In this document: piece after piece, positions 48,335-59,800 of the stretch
Numbering within the stretch: the stretch's first letter is position 1
Layout of the letters: each line of letters begins with the position of its first letter
Notes under the pieces: model-generated
What the model saw: the letters and a program-made list of their open reading frames with translations, nothing else
Database searches by the model: none
What the model was told of the DNA's origin: nothing
NCBI GenBank assembly: GCA_024362935.1
Contig: JANCRA010000005.1
Coordinates: forward strand, 23,148,235 to 23,212,234
Source: Setophaga petechia
Lineage: Eukaryota > Chordata > Aves > Passeriformes > Parulidae
DNA length: 64,000 nucleotides
Reading direction: 5' to 3'
Position numbers and translations under genes: made by a program

Positions 48335-48876
48335 TTGATGACAATGGATTGTGGTACAAACAGACACAGATTCAAAGCAGAGGCAAGAAACTGTATTCTC
48401 CTGAACTCTTAAATCTTAACCTCCACCAAGACACCGGCACATCCAGTCATGCATGTACTACAGCTTTGCCTTTTCCTGTCACACAGCACTCACTAAGTGT
48501 GGCTCCAGGACAATTCAGAAAAGCAGTATTTAACTCTGCCCCAGATGATGCATTAGGCAGATGCCTCATGGCTAGCATATTCTTGAAATGCATATGTGAC
48601 AGGACTATTAAAAACTACCAGCTCATAATGGTGTCTTGTACTTTTACTTACATGAAGCAAATTCTGTTTGAATATCTGCTTCACACAGATGCATCAAACT
48701 TACACACATATTCACGAGTGCATATACACCCATTAAGCTTAGCATTATATTGCATTCTAGATGAAATAATAAAACACTATTCCTGTTCTAGTTTATGGTA
48801 TTTAGAAAAAGAAAATTACCTACACTGTATCCTCAAAGATGACATTTTAACTTCAACAGCTTCTCCCAGGACACTG
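48335..48876 (+). other. Longest open frame; weak exon candidate
   Basis: The frame is open from after a TAA at 48313-48315 to a TGA at 48883-48885, about 189 codons and the longest in the window. A pyrimidine-rich sequence ending in TCAAG (AG at 48333-48334) could be an acceptor, and CACTG followed by GTGAGA (GT at 48877-48878) a donor just before the stop. The first in-frame ATG comes only about 75 codons in, so unspliced use from an ATG would give roughly 105 residues. I see no domain, signal peptide or compositional pattern I recognise. In AT-rich DNA one frame of this length in 64 kb is unusual but within chance. Confidence 0.15.
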
Positions 48877-50439
48877 GTGAGATGAAAAATATATTCCCCA
48901 TTTTATGAAGCATAGAAGTATTTCCATACATAGCAACCAGATGTCATGTTATTTAATACATGCACCTTTGTCATGATGGGAAATGGTGCAGCCATAAGAA
49001 CCTAATGTCAGTTTAATTCTCCCCCTGAGCAGGAATCTTCACAGAGAAATTCTTAAATCTTTCTCCAGCCTCAAAGACTGCAACAGGTTCTGCAGGTATG
49101 CAGCCTTCAAGCCCTAACAAATATCCATGGCCTGACACTCCAGCTATAAATGCACAGTAAAATCTATATTTGTTCAAGTTGTTAATCACCACTGCTCCAC
49201 CTCACCTGCTACTTTGATCTAAGAATTTGTCATTAAAATGTCTAGATGACAGCAAATGTTTTAGGAGTCATCCCAGTAAGTAGTTACTTCACTGCAGTTG
49301 GAAAAGAGAATTATTAACTTATTTTCTGCTTTGGATCTTGCATTCCAAAGCACTGGAGGATATTTACCATGCAGTGTATGAGACACCTTTAACCCTTCCT
49401 CTTTAACATGGGCATACAGATTTTGAAAGACTCAACTTTCATGTCTCAAACTCCACATTGCATTTCTGTACAACCTTCATATAAATCTAGAATTTAAAAA
49501 ACTATATATTTGGAAGTGGCAACATTTTAACAGTCATATATATCTCTTCTCCAGCATTTGCTTCCCAAGTTCATATTTATGCAAGTATTTATACTTGTCA
49601 TAATGACTGAGAGTTCCTAAATAATGTGAATATAGGGAATCACAGGGGATGAGCAGCTTCAAGCTAGTCTAAATAACATAAAAGATCCTTGATTATTTTT
49701 AATATGTGTATTACAATAATGGTGAGAGGTGTCAAAACGACACCAAGCTACACAGTACCAACAGCACTCCATACACAAGTTCAGAAAGAATTCTTGACCT
49801 AAATTATAGTTCAAGTAAGCAATAACAAAAAGAGATACATGTGACAAATACATCAATTTTTATGCAGAGTGAATGAAAGCATCTGTAACTTTCCCAAAGT
49901 CAAAAAGAAAATATGTGATACGTAGTGTTTCATTATGACAAATCTCTTCTAATATGCATGTTCTATTCTGATCATTTTACTTCAGTCATCTTTACTGGAG
50001 CTGAAAAGCAGTTATTCCATCACAACAGATAGGTCCCAGTGACATTACTACTGACACAGATATTTTTTTCTAAATGAAAGTGATGACACACTATTAAAAA
50101 AAAAAAACAAAACCCTCAAAGACTCACCAGTCCAATGCCATTTGCAATGCACTTTGTCACTGAGGAAGAGGCAACACTCGTGCTCCAGAAATTCCCAAAT
50201 TGTGATGCAAAGAATTGGACATGGTCAGGTTGGGGAAGTTTTTGTCCTTAAGCAAAAGCATAAGCACTTTCAGAAAAAGAGGAAAAGGGATCAGGGTACA
50301 CAGGTTCATGTTGCTGAAAGAACTTTCTCCAACATTGGCAGGGAAGCATATTGTGGAGTATATGTGTATACCAGTAAGAACTGTCTGATTTCCACAGAAA
50401 TTGACTTCACTATGGTGAATACCTTGAAAGACTGCCTAA
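48877..50439. other. Non-coding AT-rich stretch
   Basis: No gene is recognised. A 100-codon plus frame (50142-50444) has no domain that I know. A run of twelve A lies at 50096-50107. Confidence 0.45.
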
Positions 50440-50461
50440 CTTGAAATCCACTTGAAATCCA
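50440..50461. repeat. Two-copy 11-base tandem duplication
   Basis: CTTGAAATCCA occurs twice head to tail (50440-50450 and 50451-50461), exactly identical. Confidence 0.9.
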
Positions 50462-50790
50462 TTCCTTTGGCAGTAGAAATAGGAAAACCCAATAAAGGCC
50501 ATAGGAGAGCTGCTATAAAAATTTCCACATGGATAACTTTTTTAGTCAGCATGCTCTGTTGTTACAGGATAGCAGGCTTTAGCAAGTCATCAAATAGAAG
50601 CAGAGTGGGTCACCGCCACAAAAATGTTGCATTAACAATAAAAAATGAGGAAGACAGCAGCACCAACATGAACAGGCAAATTCAACACAGCCTTCTGAGA
50701 CATTATTTAGCTTGAAAATACATTCAAATCCTGTGAATAACTGAGAGCCTCAGGAATTATTTAAAAAACCCCACAAAACAAACAAAGAAA

Positions 50791-50812
50791 CCCTTTACCC
50801 CACCCCACCCCC
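50791..50812 (-). other. Compact G-quadruplex motif on the minus strand
   Basis: On + the C-tracts are 3, 4, 4 and 5 bases with spacers TTTA, A and A. The minus strand thus reads G5-T-G4-T-G4-TAAA-G3, with loops of 1, 1 and 4. Short single-base loops are known to favour stable parallel quadruplexes, and the plus strand could form an i-motif. It sits beside an A/C-rich low-complexity tract (50761-50790), so it may have arisen by simple-repeat drift. Confidence 0.85.
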
Positions 50813-51027
50813 AACACACCGGTTTTTTTTGCAAGGACCAATATCCAAACAATTTGAACATAGGTAAAAAACATGAAGAGATTTTTACTGAGAGAGTGAA
50901 GGTATAAGACATAGGCAATACATCCGGGTATATTATAAGATGAGCTGGCAGCTCAAACTGACTCCAAATTACCATCTGAGATTTTATGAAAAGCATAGCA
51001 TCCTGATGCATGAAAAAAACATAAAAA

Positions 51028-51036
51028 CCCCCCCCC
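51028..51036. repeat. Poly-C tract
   Basis: Nine uninterrupted C follow an A-rich run. Confidence 0.85.
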
Positions 51037-54000
51037 ACATCACATTAAAAAATACCATTAATGATTCATAGGCTCACTAATTAAAGGATATTATTGGAAG
51101 ACTTACCCAAAACATCAATATATCTTTCTGTTCAGATTTTAATTTACCATTTCCCTCCTGAATGGACATGCTTGTTTAATGGCAGGTCACAACAGGAAGT
51201 TCTACAGGTGAAATCACTTCTGATAAATTGCAGGGGTAGAAGCCTGTACTGTACAGCCTAGTTCTAAGGCAGGTGTTTCAGCTGGGTGCAGGTATGATAT
51301 AGTATGACTCTGAGCATTTGTGTTCAGCCAGAACCATAAAAAAGGCTGAGGAAAGTCTCCTGCCTTCAGGGGCTGAGTTGCTTAACAGGCAAATCCAAGA
51401 GTCTTAATTTCTACCCATATTCTCTAAATGTGAAGTGAGATGTCTGCTCTGTGGACTGTATATTGGCTCCAATCTTCTCCCACCCAGCCTCTTCAAGCTG
51501 GGGAGGAATTGCACATTTCACCAACTCCCTACCCTTCAATCCTTCCTCTGTTTGTCACTTTCTCTCAGTTTTCCTTTTCTTGGTCTTTCCATCTATCCTT
51601 TCTCTACTTAAATTCACACTCCACTGTTCATAACTATGATCATACTGGCTTCTCTTCCTTTGTTTTCTCTTCTTGCATACCAAAACCTTTTCCTTTCTGG
51701 CGTTGCTTGATTTAGCAGCTGGGTTTTTTTGATTTTTGGGGTTTTTTGTTTTGCTTTGGTATTCTTTCCCCTTTTTTCCCCTCCCCCCAGCATTGCACAA
51801 TACCTCATCCTGGAGTCTGGGTTTCAGTATATCTGCAAAATATGAGATCAATGGCAGCCACTTCAAAGCCAGCTGGAAACAAAATACACTCTTGCATCAG
51901 CACAACTACGTTTCAGACCATGGGAAGCGAGAAAGCTGACAGCATGGAACCACCCAGCACGAAACCCATGCCAGGGCTATTTTGGACATGGAAGATGCAT
52001 GTGAGATGCTGACCAAGGGCTCTGCACTGCACTGGGAGGATTGTTTCTGTGGTCAGGAAGCTGGATTGTGTAGTAGAACAGAGTTTGGTGTAGTAAATTT
52101 TTTTTTGAAGCAGATGGATGTTGTTACTCAACAAAGAGACCAGCCTCTCATGGTGACAAGTAGTAGCTCATTTTTATTTCAGCCTTAGGTGTGAAAGTCA
52201 TTTAAACTGCTTAACTGACACAAAGATATGGGGTTAATTTTTTTTGGCTGCCAGCCTCCTTTTTTCACAAAGTCATCCAATTGTGTTCATGGGCTTTGCA
52301 GAGACGGCATGTGTTCAGACACATTGGAATTAGAAGTAGATTTACACCTGTTAAAATCCATTCTCAAAGGTTTGCAGGTTCACAGATGCACAGAGCCATT
52401 CAAATATTTCTGAGACTCCGAAGTACATATATCTACTATAAACACAAGCATATGCTCCCAAAGCTGTGCGTGAACAAGTGCAAGATATATGAAAACTTGG
52501 CTGAAAATTCCCAGGCATTGGATAGAAGAAAAACAACGCACCCTCAACTCCAGGAACAGCACTGCAGCAGTGGCTGTGCTGTCAAACCTCCACCTATATT
52601 TCCCATTTCAATGGAAAATTCCATCAGTTTGCTCTGCAGCTCCCAAAGCTAGCAGTTCTAAAAACATCACAGGAATTGTGCAGGTTATGTTACTACAGTT
52701 AAAAAACCACAGCAACACCGTACAGCAACTACTTCATCCTGAAACATTAACTCTGAATCCTGTTATATTTTGTAAGCATTCTACATATACCCCATATATG
52801 TTCCATTATATTTGCATTGTATGCAAGAAATCCTCCCTTTCTCAATCTGGATAAAACACTAATCTTGAAATTTTAATCTCAAAGGCTCTTCCTTGATACC
52901 TCAGCTACCTTTCATCACATGCATTTGGTATGTATTTCCTCTAGGGCATCTGAAATTTACCCATTTTATCCCTTGGGACAACATGCTCACATAGGACACT
53001 CTTTCTGTAAGGGGGTACTCAGTCATCTAATCCAAGTTCTCTGGAGACATTTAAAGCACTGATAGCATTAAGTAAGGTCATTTCAGGCACCTGTTATGAA
53101 TTTTGAAGCAACCTAATTTAATTAATCATAGACTGAAGTAATTTGGATTTGCTCAGTCAGATTGACATGTATTTTCTCTGATTTTCTTGAAACGAGTTTG
53201 TTTGGAATTCAACAGATTCATAGCACTGCAGTCTGCCACCCTTTTGGCAAAGTACCAACATACTGCAAAGCATGACAGGATGCAGATTTATTCCCATAAA
53301 AACATAACTGAGCTTCTAATCGTCATACAGAAAGCAGATAAGAATCACATTTTTAATACAACAAACACGCATATGCATTTTTAAATTCAAAACACTTTTC
53401 AAATTAGGTTATTTCAACATTATTATTAGCTAAATAAAAATATCAAAGTGTACAGCCATTTGACTAAGCCTTCCCTAATATGATGATTATTCCTGAGGGC
53501 TATTTCACTATTATCTGCCATTCAACCCAGTTTCCCAAAGCACTGATCCTCTGAAACTGCAGAGAAGCCAAAAGAAACTGCAGATACTGTGTCCTTGGAA
53601 AACTAGGCCAGCTGTCTTACTGCAATTTTTCAGCTTCACCTCAGTTTAAGTCTGAGGTGCCCTTAAAAGAAATCACAACCCAAATTCCCTTGAAATGAAT
53701 GGTACAGAACCACAGTTGCAATCACCCCTGCTTATACAGTACTGATTTAGGCTGCCCTGATGGGCTGGATTCCCCCCAAAACTACAGGAAAATCCTACCC
53801 AAGTGAATGGGGCTTGCATGTACCCAACTTGCAAGTGACATTACAAGACAGCTTTTGTTGAGTAAGCCAGGGAAGCTTTACTGGGGAAGCTTTGTGCACT
53901 GGCACACAATGTGACATGAAGAACAAACATCCAGAACCAGATGAACGAGATGGACTCTGCAGGACAGCCAGCATCTCACTCACTACAGAACATTTTGGTA

Positions 54001-54445
54001 CCTAACAGCACTCAAATTTAATGGAAAATGGAGACAATTTACTTTGTCTTTTAAACACAAAAGGACTCTCTCTTTGAAAAAGTCTTCTGGATAAATGAAC
54101 ACATCAAGTCTCTACCAATGTATGAAATTATTACCATTAATGATTCCTTCACTTTGAGTACGTACGTCTGGCCTGGTAGGCTCAGCAAAAAAAAGTGGTG
54201 GACATCACTCAATATTTACCACTTAAAAAAAAATCATAATAGCTGTGTTCTTAAATAAAATATTGAAAGTTTAGAAAGGCAGTTTTAATTGAACTGAGCA
54301 GGGGGGCACTTTCTGTAAATGAGTCGGTTTATGAAGTCTGCTAATTTTGACAGCTGTAGCACCATACTAAACACCTGGGAAAGATATCATAATGACCACC
54401 AATATACTAAAAATTCCAATAAGATCTTTTCTGTCTCCTTTATAA
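51037..54445. other. Non-coding stretch; overlapping chance frames 51440-52854
   Basis: No gene is recognised. From 51440 to 52854 many frames of 60-123 codons overlap in different phases and on both strands, which reflects low stop density and not a gene. A mixed T/G/C homopolymer-rich patch lies at 51719-51790. The block 53080-53180 contains TAATTTAATTAATC without simple repeats and could be regulatory, untested. Confidence 0.4.
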
Positions 54446-54505
54446 ACAAATAATAAATAATAAATCAATATAAATAAATATATAAATGCATTATATAAAT
54501 ATTGT
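54446..54505. repeat. AT-rich low-complexity tract
   Basis: A TAAATAA-type tract of nearly pure A/T, with a TATATAAA core, is present. It looks like degenerate simple repeat. Confidence 0.85.
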
Positions 54506-56209
54506 CTGGACAGATTAACTCTGTACCTTGGGTTTGCTATCTGCTCTACAATATTGCTGGTTAAAACAATTACCTTAACAAGTGCTTTCATGTAGTGAAG
54601 GGGCAGTACAAGAAACAACGTCACCTGCTTTCAACCTATCTACAATTATTTAATCAGGATATAATTTTACTATTTCTGTATTGTGCACACATTTTTGGTT
54701 TTCATGCCCATTGGTCTACTGAGCATGTCAGGTATCTCCTTTAATTTCATTGACTTCAGGGGAAGTTTTACTGGTTAAGCAGACTTGGTAAAAGATGAAC
54801 AAAAATGATTTATCTTAGAATAACTTAATCTTAGGTTTCCTCTTCTCAATTTTCTCCTGAGATGGAAACTTGAGAAAGACTAAAACTGACTGAACTTCTA
54901 CAAAAAACACCACACATGTAAATGGTTTAATTTGGCATCTCAAACCATTAAATAAATGTTGTACATGAGAAATTAACAACTTTAGAAAGGAGTATAGGTT
55001 TCACATAAAAGGTAACTCAGAGAAAGGAAAAGCCTGCATAGTTAACTCAATGTCAAATCCTACAAGCCAAGAGCTTACATCCTTCAACACCAGTGTGAAG
55101 AACACAGACCACCAAAGCATATTCTGTCCTTAGAGGGTCAACCTGCACAGGACAGCCATTCTCAAATACATCACGAGAAAGATGTGACTACCTCCTGAAC
55201 CTGGAAAGGGACCCACGTTGAGAAATCAGCAAAAAGGTAACTCAGTATTTTGGTTTTGGATATCTCTGGTGTCAGGCACACAAGCACTCTTCTGTCTACC
55301 CCTCCCAAACAGTTCCCGTTCATTTGTTTGGTCAGCGTTGCTGGCTCCTGATGAGAAAAACTGACTAATGAGACAAGTGTTCCTTACCAGAGCCAGGTTT
55401 GGATCAAGACTGAAACTTGAGAAGCAGCGAAGAGCCAGAGCAGTTTTGTCACAATCATTCACATAACCTTCTCTTTTCATGTATGAAACAGTGGCAAAGA
55501 CTAGCACAGAAATACACCTTGCAACCTCACATCCACTGGCTCTGTTACATGTTAACATAAAGCAACAGAACATCATTTCCTCTCTGTCACATGATAAGAT
55601 AAAAAGATAGACCATAGTACATTCTCACCCAAGAGGTCTACACCATTATCTGTGTAGTGGAGAGCTAGCAGCACTGGCACTTAAATGAGAAAGAAAAAGG
55701 CATTATAAATAAATTTGTACTAAATGATACTGGCTCAGGAAATGAGACACCAGCTCATTAATACAAGAATCTACCTTAAAACATGGACATAGCCTTCCTG
55801 CTCAGACATCTTGAAATAATACATCAAGTGGATGTTGCTAAGACTATCTCAAAGATTTCTTCTCAGTAACATATAGAGGTCAAGGGTTTCCTTGTCAATA
55901 TTTTTAAAACAGAGCTTTAATACTGGCCACAGTAGATATAATTTTTATAGAGAAGCCTCCACATATTATCATTGATTTTACTTGACCTGAAATGAAAAAA
56001 AAACGCTGTAAAAATGCAAGCCCTATTTCCCCTTTATATCTCCTCTAAATTTGTTATTTTTATTTTTGTTCCTTGCCTGGGCAGAGGTCATACTTAAACA
56101 CCTTTAATCACCTCGCTGAAGAAAATACTAATGTGGAAGTTACCAAGAGCAGATTTATTTACATAATTTAAAATCTATATCAAATGAAGTGAATTCCCCC
56201 ACCTTGTTT
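54506..56209. other. Non-coding stretch
   Basis: No gene is recognised. A 129-codon minus frame (55226-55615) has no domain I recognise. The block 55960-56160 is free of obvious repeats until the AT tract. Confidence 0.45.
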
Positions 56210-56260
56210 TACTTTTTATATATATTTTATAGAATTATATATTATTATGTAATGTCTTAC
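56210..56260. repeat. AT-rich low-complexity tract
   Basis: A TATATA/TTATAT-rich tract with almost no G or C. Confidence 0.75.
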
Positions 56261-56875
56261 AGTTTTTTCCTCAGCTTTTTAGTAAGAACAAAACACTTAA
56301 TGCTTTAACAAAATTTCCCCTTATCTTGATGGCCTGGGGATCTTTCAATCAGGACAGGATAGGAAAAAAACAGGTAAATGCTAATTACAGCTCTGGTCCT
56401 CTTTGTTAGCTAGAAGTTTGCGAATCAGAGCTTAATAAAGTAGGCACAGAATGAAAATCCTGCTCATCAAAACTTTCAAAGGGGTAGGGGTAAAATATTT
56501 AAGAAAGTTTCCCATAATAACCACTGGCAAAAATCTTAATTACGCTGAAACTGTGAGATCTACTTTGTCTTATTTTTTCTATCATGAATCTTTATTCTGA
56601 AACAGATACAGTTGTTTGAAAAATTCCAATTACATTATCCCTTAGTGCCTCTTGATCTTATGGAGACTGCTCTCATAGTTAACATTTACAAGAGAGCAAC
56701 AGCCTCTTCATCTATAAAACATCCAAGTTTTAACAACATTATGTATGAAGGTGAAGTTCACTATGCCAAGTGGGAGCTGAAAATCAGGATGTATCTTAGC
56801 AGTAACTACATGAAATTCTGCATGCTTGCTTTTATGACTGGATTTACAGAAGCTGTGACAATTTTTAAATCAGTT
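56261..56875. other. Non-coding stretch
   Basis: No gene is recognised. The block 56320-56440 has mixed composition with a GCTAATTACAG homeodomain-like word near 56379. A 97-codon frame (56612-56905) has no known domain. Confidence 0.4.
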
Positions 56876-56899
56876 AATGATCTTGTACAAAAGATCATT
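56876..56899. repeat. Perfect 9-bp inverted repeat
   Basis: AATGATCTT (56876-56884) and AAGATCATT (56891-56899) are exact reverse complements around a 6-base spacer. A dyad of this size is expected now and then by chance. Confidence 0.85.
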
Positions 56900-59800
56900 C
56901 CCTGAGATGATTCTGCAGCCCGACTGTCCCAAAAGAATGGCTTCCTCTCCAGGTACAAGGATCTACAGAGAGGCAAAACGTATTCTGCCTTACAAACCAC
57001 ACCAGGAATACCACAGTGAGAAACAGCCTGGTTTTTACATCAGTAAGAGACTCATATTTTCCCCATCCTCGTCAAACTCCAGCTTCTTTAAATATGTCTA
57101 TCAGCCAAGTGTGATGATGCCTATTGTATCTCCAGATGACTTCCAAGTCATGAGATTTGATAAATAAGTAATTTAATGCAGATGAACTACAGTTCAGCCT
57201 TGTCTAGATTATACAGTTAAAATATTTACATTGATTTGACACCCTTGCAAATTAAAATACATATTGAAGGTTGAGTGTACAAAATCACAAGAGTTTCTTT
57301 TTCAACTCTATACTACTTCCCTTTCTCCTTGAGTGGAGACAAACAGAACTGTCCCGCAAACTCATCAATTGAGTTTAGAAACCATTAACTCAACCCACAG
57401 GGTCATCAAGATAAGAACAAGATCAATAGGATTGTCCTTCAGAGCTCTTTTCAGATATGGCTAATAGGCCTCTACAGCACAGCCTTACACACTGGTTCAT
57501 TTTTAGCCAAATATTTGCCCTGGTTGCAGTGCAACTTCTGGTTTGCTTTACAAGCTGTCAGTGTTCTGGTTTTGACCACAGCACTGTTTCTTGCATCTGG
57601 TGGGGCTGCACTGCTGTAAGGCTGTGCTTAGTGTTCCTAACACCCCCATCAAGCCTGAGTAATGCACAGCTTGCTGAGGAGAATGGGAAAATAATGCTCA
57701 AATAATGGAAGACAGCATCTGGGTATTATAATTATGACCAACCATCTAAGCCAGAATGAAAATCTACATTAGGGTTGATGTTAACTCATTAAACAGAAGT
57801 GCAGAAATTAACTCTCTTGGCCTGCAGCCAATGATGACCCCTCTATTGCACAGCCTGAAGGAAGGCCTGCACTCTGAACACACCAACACCTGCTGCATGG
57901 ATGAGTGCTGGGAGAGCTCTCACCACCTGACAGTGACAAGCCCTGGCATAGCTCATGTTTAGAGGTCGAACTTTCAAGGCTCTTTGCAAAGCAGTCCCTC
58001 CACCCCCTGGTCAATCCTTCTGCCACTAAAAGCGAGCATCAACTGAGTTTCTCACAAGCAGATTACACCTTATACCCCCACCCTGGCATGGGAAATCTCT
58101 GTCTGATGGCCACCCTATCACAAACCTTTCAATGTTGGAAATACAAATGAGCTCTGCAAACAGGAGCAGCTTCCCTTTAATAGTCAGAGCAGTGGTACTG
58201 CCTATAAAGGGACGAAGTACCAGCAACGACAGCAGTGTGCCTGCTCATCATGTGCACACCCTGAAACAGCCACTGCTGAGCTAAGCTTAATGACACACCA
58301 GAGAAAACATTTGAGGAGGAGACAGCAGCACCTGTCATGGATGCAAATTGGCCTACCTAGCTTCTATTTTCAGCAACTTGGTGCTTAACTGCTACATTTG
58401 GAAAAGACAGAAGGAAAAAACCAAGCCAGTTTGTGTTTGGGAACCATGCAGAATATTAAAACACCTATCCAAAACAAATGATTCTGACAAAAAATTCAGC
58501 TCACAGGACTGGATATACAGGTTTTCCTTTGGCAGCAGGGGAAAACCAGAGTTATCATCTAGGCACCAGTCATTTCACCTGCACAGATAAGCTTTGCAAT
58601 CTGTTGCACTTGAATAAATGCAGAACAGCCTTTATCTAGCACACTAAAGAAGGAAGGCTGTCACTTCTTCACTACCATCCTAGGCATCCTCTATCATAAA
58701 AAGACAGGACAAAAATGATCAACAATACCCAGTACCCCAGCTGAAGCCATCTTTGTTCACAAGGAGTGCTATCTGGAGGGAGTTTTTCTGATAGCATGTG
58801 AGTCTGAAACTCCTCCAAGATGCTGACAAATAGCCAAGTCATTCTCAGCTGACAAAAGTGGAAATAATTTTATGGCTTGCCAAGGGCCATAAAGGTCACC
58901 ATTAATGAGGCTGGAAACCAAACATCCAAAGCACCACCACAATGCCACAAGCATGAGACACCGACACATTCAAATTTGTTACACCTAAAGCCCCCTACCA
59001 CACTAAAATACATCCTAAACTTTGATTTGATGTTTTTACTTCCTCAAACCTTCCTTGCAATTCCCTCCTGTACACAGGAGAGAAGAACTGCAAGTAAGAA
59101 ATTCTCAAAATATCTCTAAGCAATTCTCTGTCATTTGCTATGACAGTGATAAGGAGCGTATAATGTCACAGATAGAATATTTTATGTGCACTTGTTTAGC
59201 TTACATATGAATGACTGAAAAGTAGTTATCAAATAATTTTTCTTGGTTGGAAGAGAAAGAAAATTATGTTTTATTTATGGCTACAACATACAATTGGTAA
59301 GCAAACCTGTTTATTTTGAGGTTATCCTAGAAAAGCATCATAATTTACAGGAATCTAAAGTTTGAGTCTTTGACTTTCAAAACACTTCCAGATGTTCCTT
59401 CAAAAAGTTTTTTTTTTAGTAGTTTATGCTAATGTTACAAAAATTGTCATATTTTAAATAGCTGAAAGTAAAATGTCGCATTATTTTATGAAAGACAACC
59501 AGGTATTGCATATTTCTCTCAGTGACTTCAACTAGCCTGTCTCTTCCACTCCTGCTAGACTGTTATTCTGAATTTTGCATATTCCAAGGCAAAATTCCAA
59601 ACTTCCTCTGCTTGGATATAACAGGATACAAACTGATATAAGAACCAAATAATTTATGCCATCTTTTTATGAATATACACAACTCCCAATTGTAATTCCC
59701 TGAAAAAATTTATAATACACTAGGATGGGCTGGTGTATCGCTTCTCTGTCCACCTTAGTTTTGTACTCTCAAATTATTTTTAGTTATTTTTTAATGCTAC

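Noticed and set aside
51768..51788. C-rich run as a quadruplex motif
   Set aside because: Only three separated C-tracts, so it fails the four-tract requirement.
51440..52854. A pile of long frames suggesting a gene
   Set aside because: Frames lie in several phases and on both strands over the same bases, with no continuous phase, no domain and no consistent splice pattern. Low stop density explains them.
55226..55615. 129-codon minus-strand frame
   Set aside because: No recognised domain, no good splice boundaries, and a length expected by chance in this much DNA.
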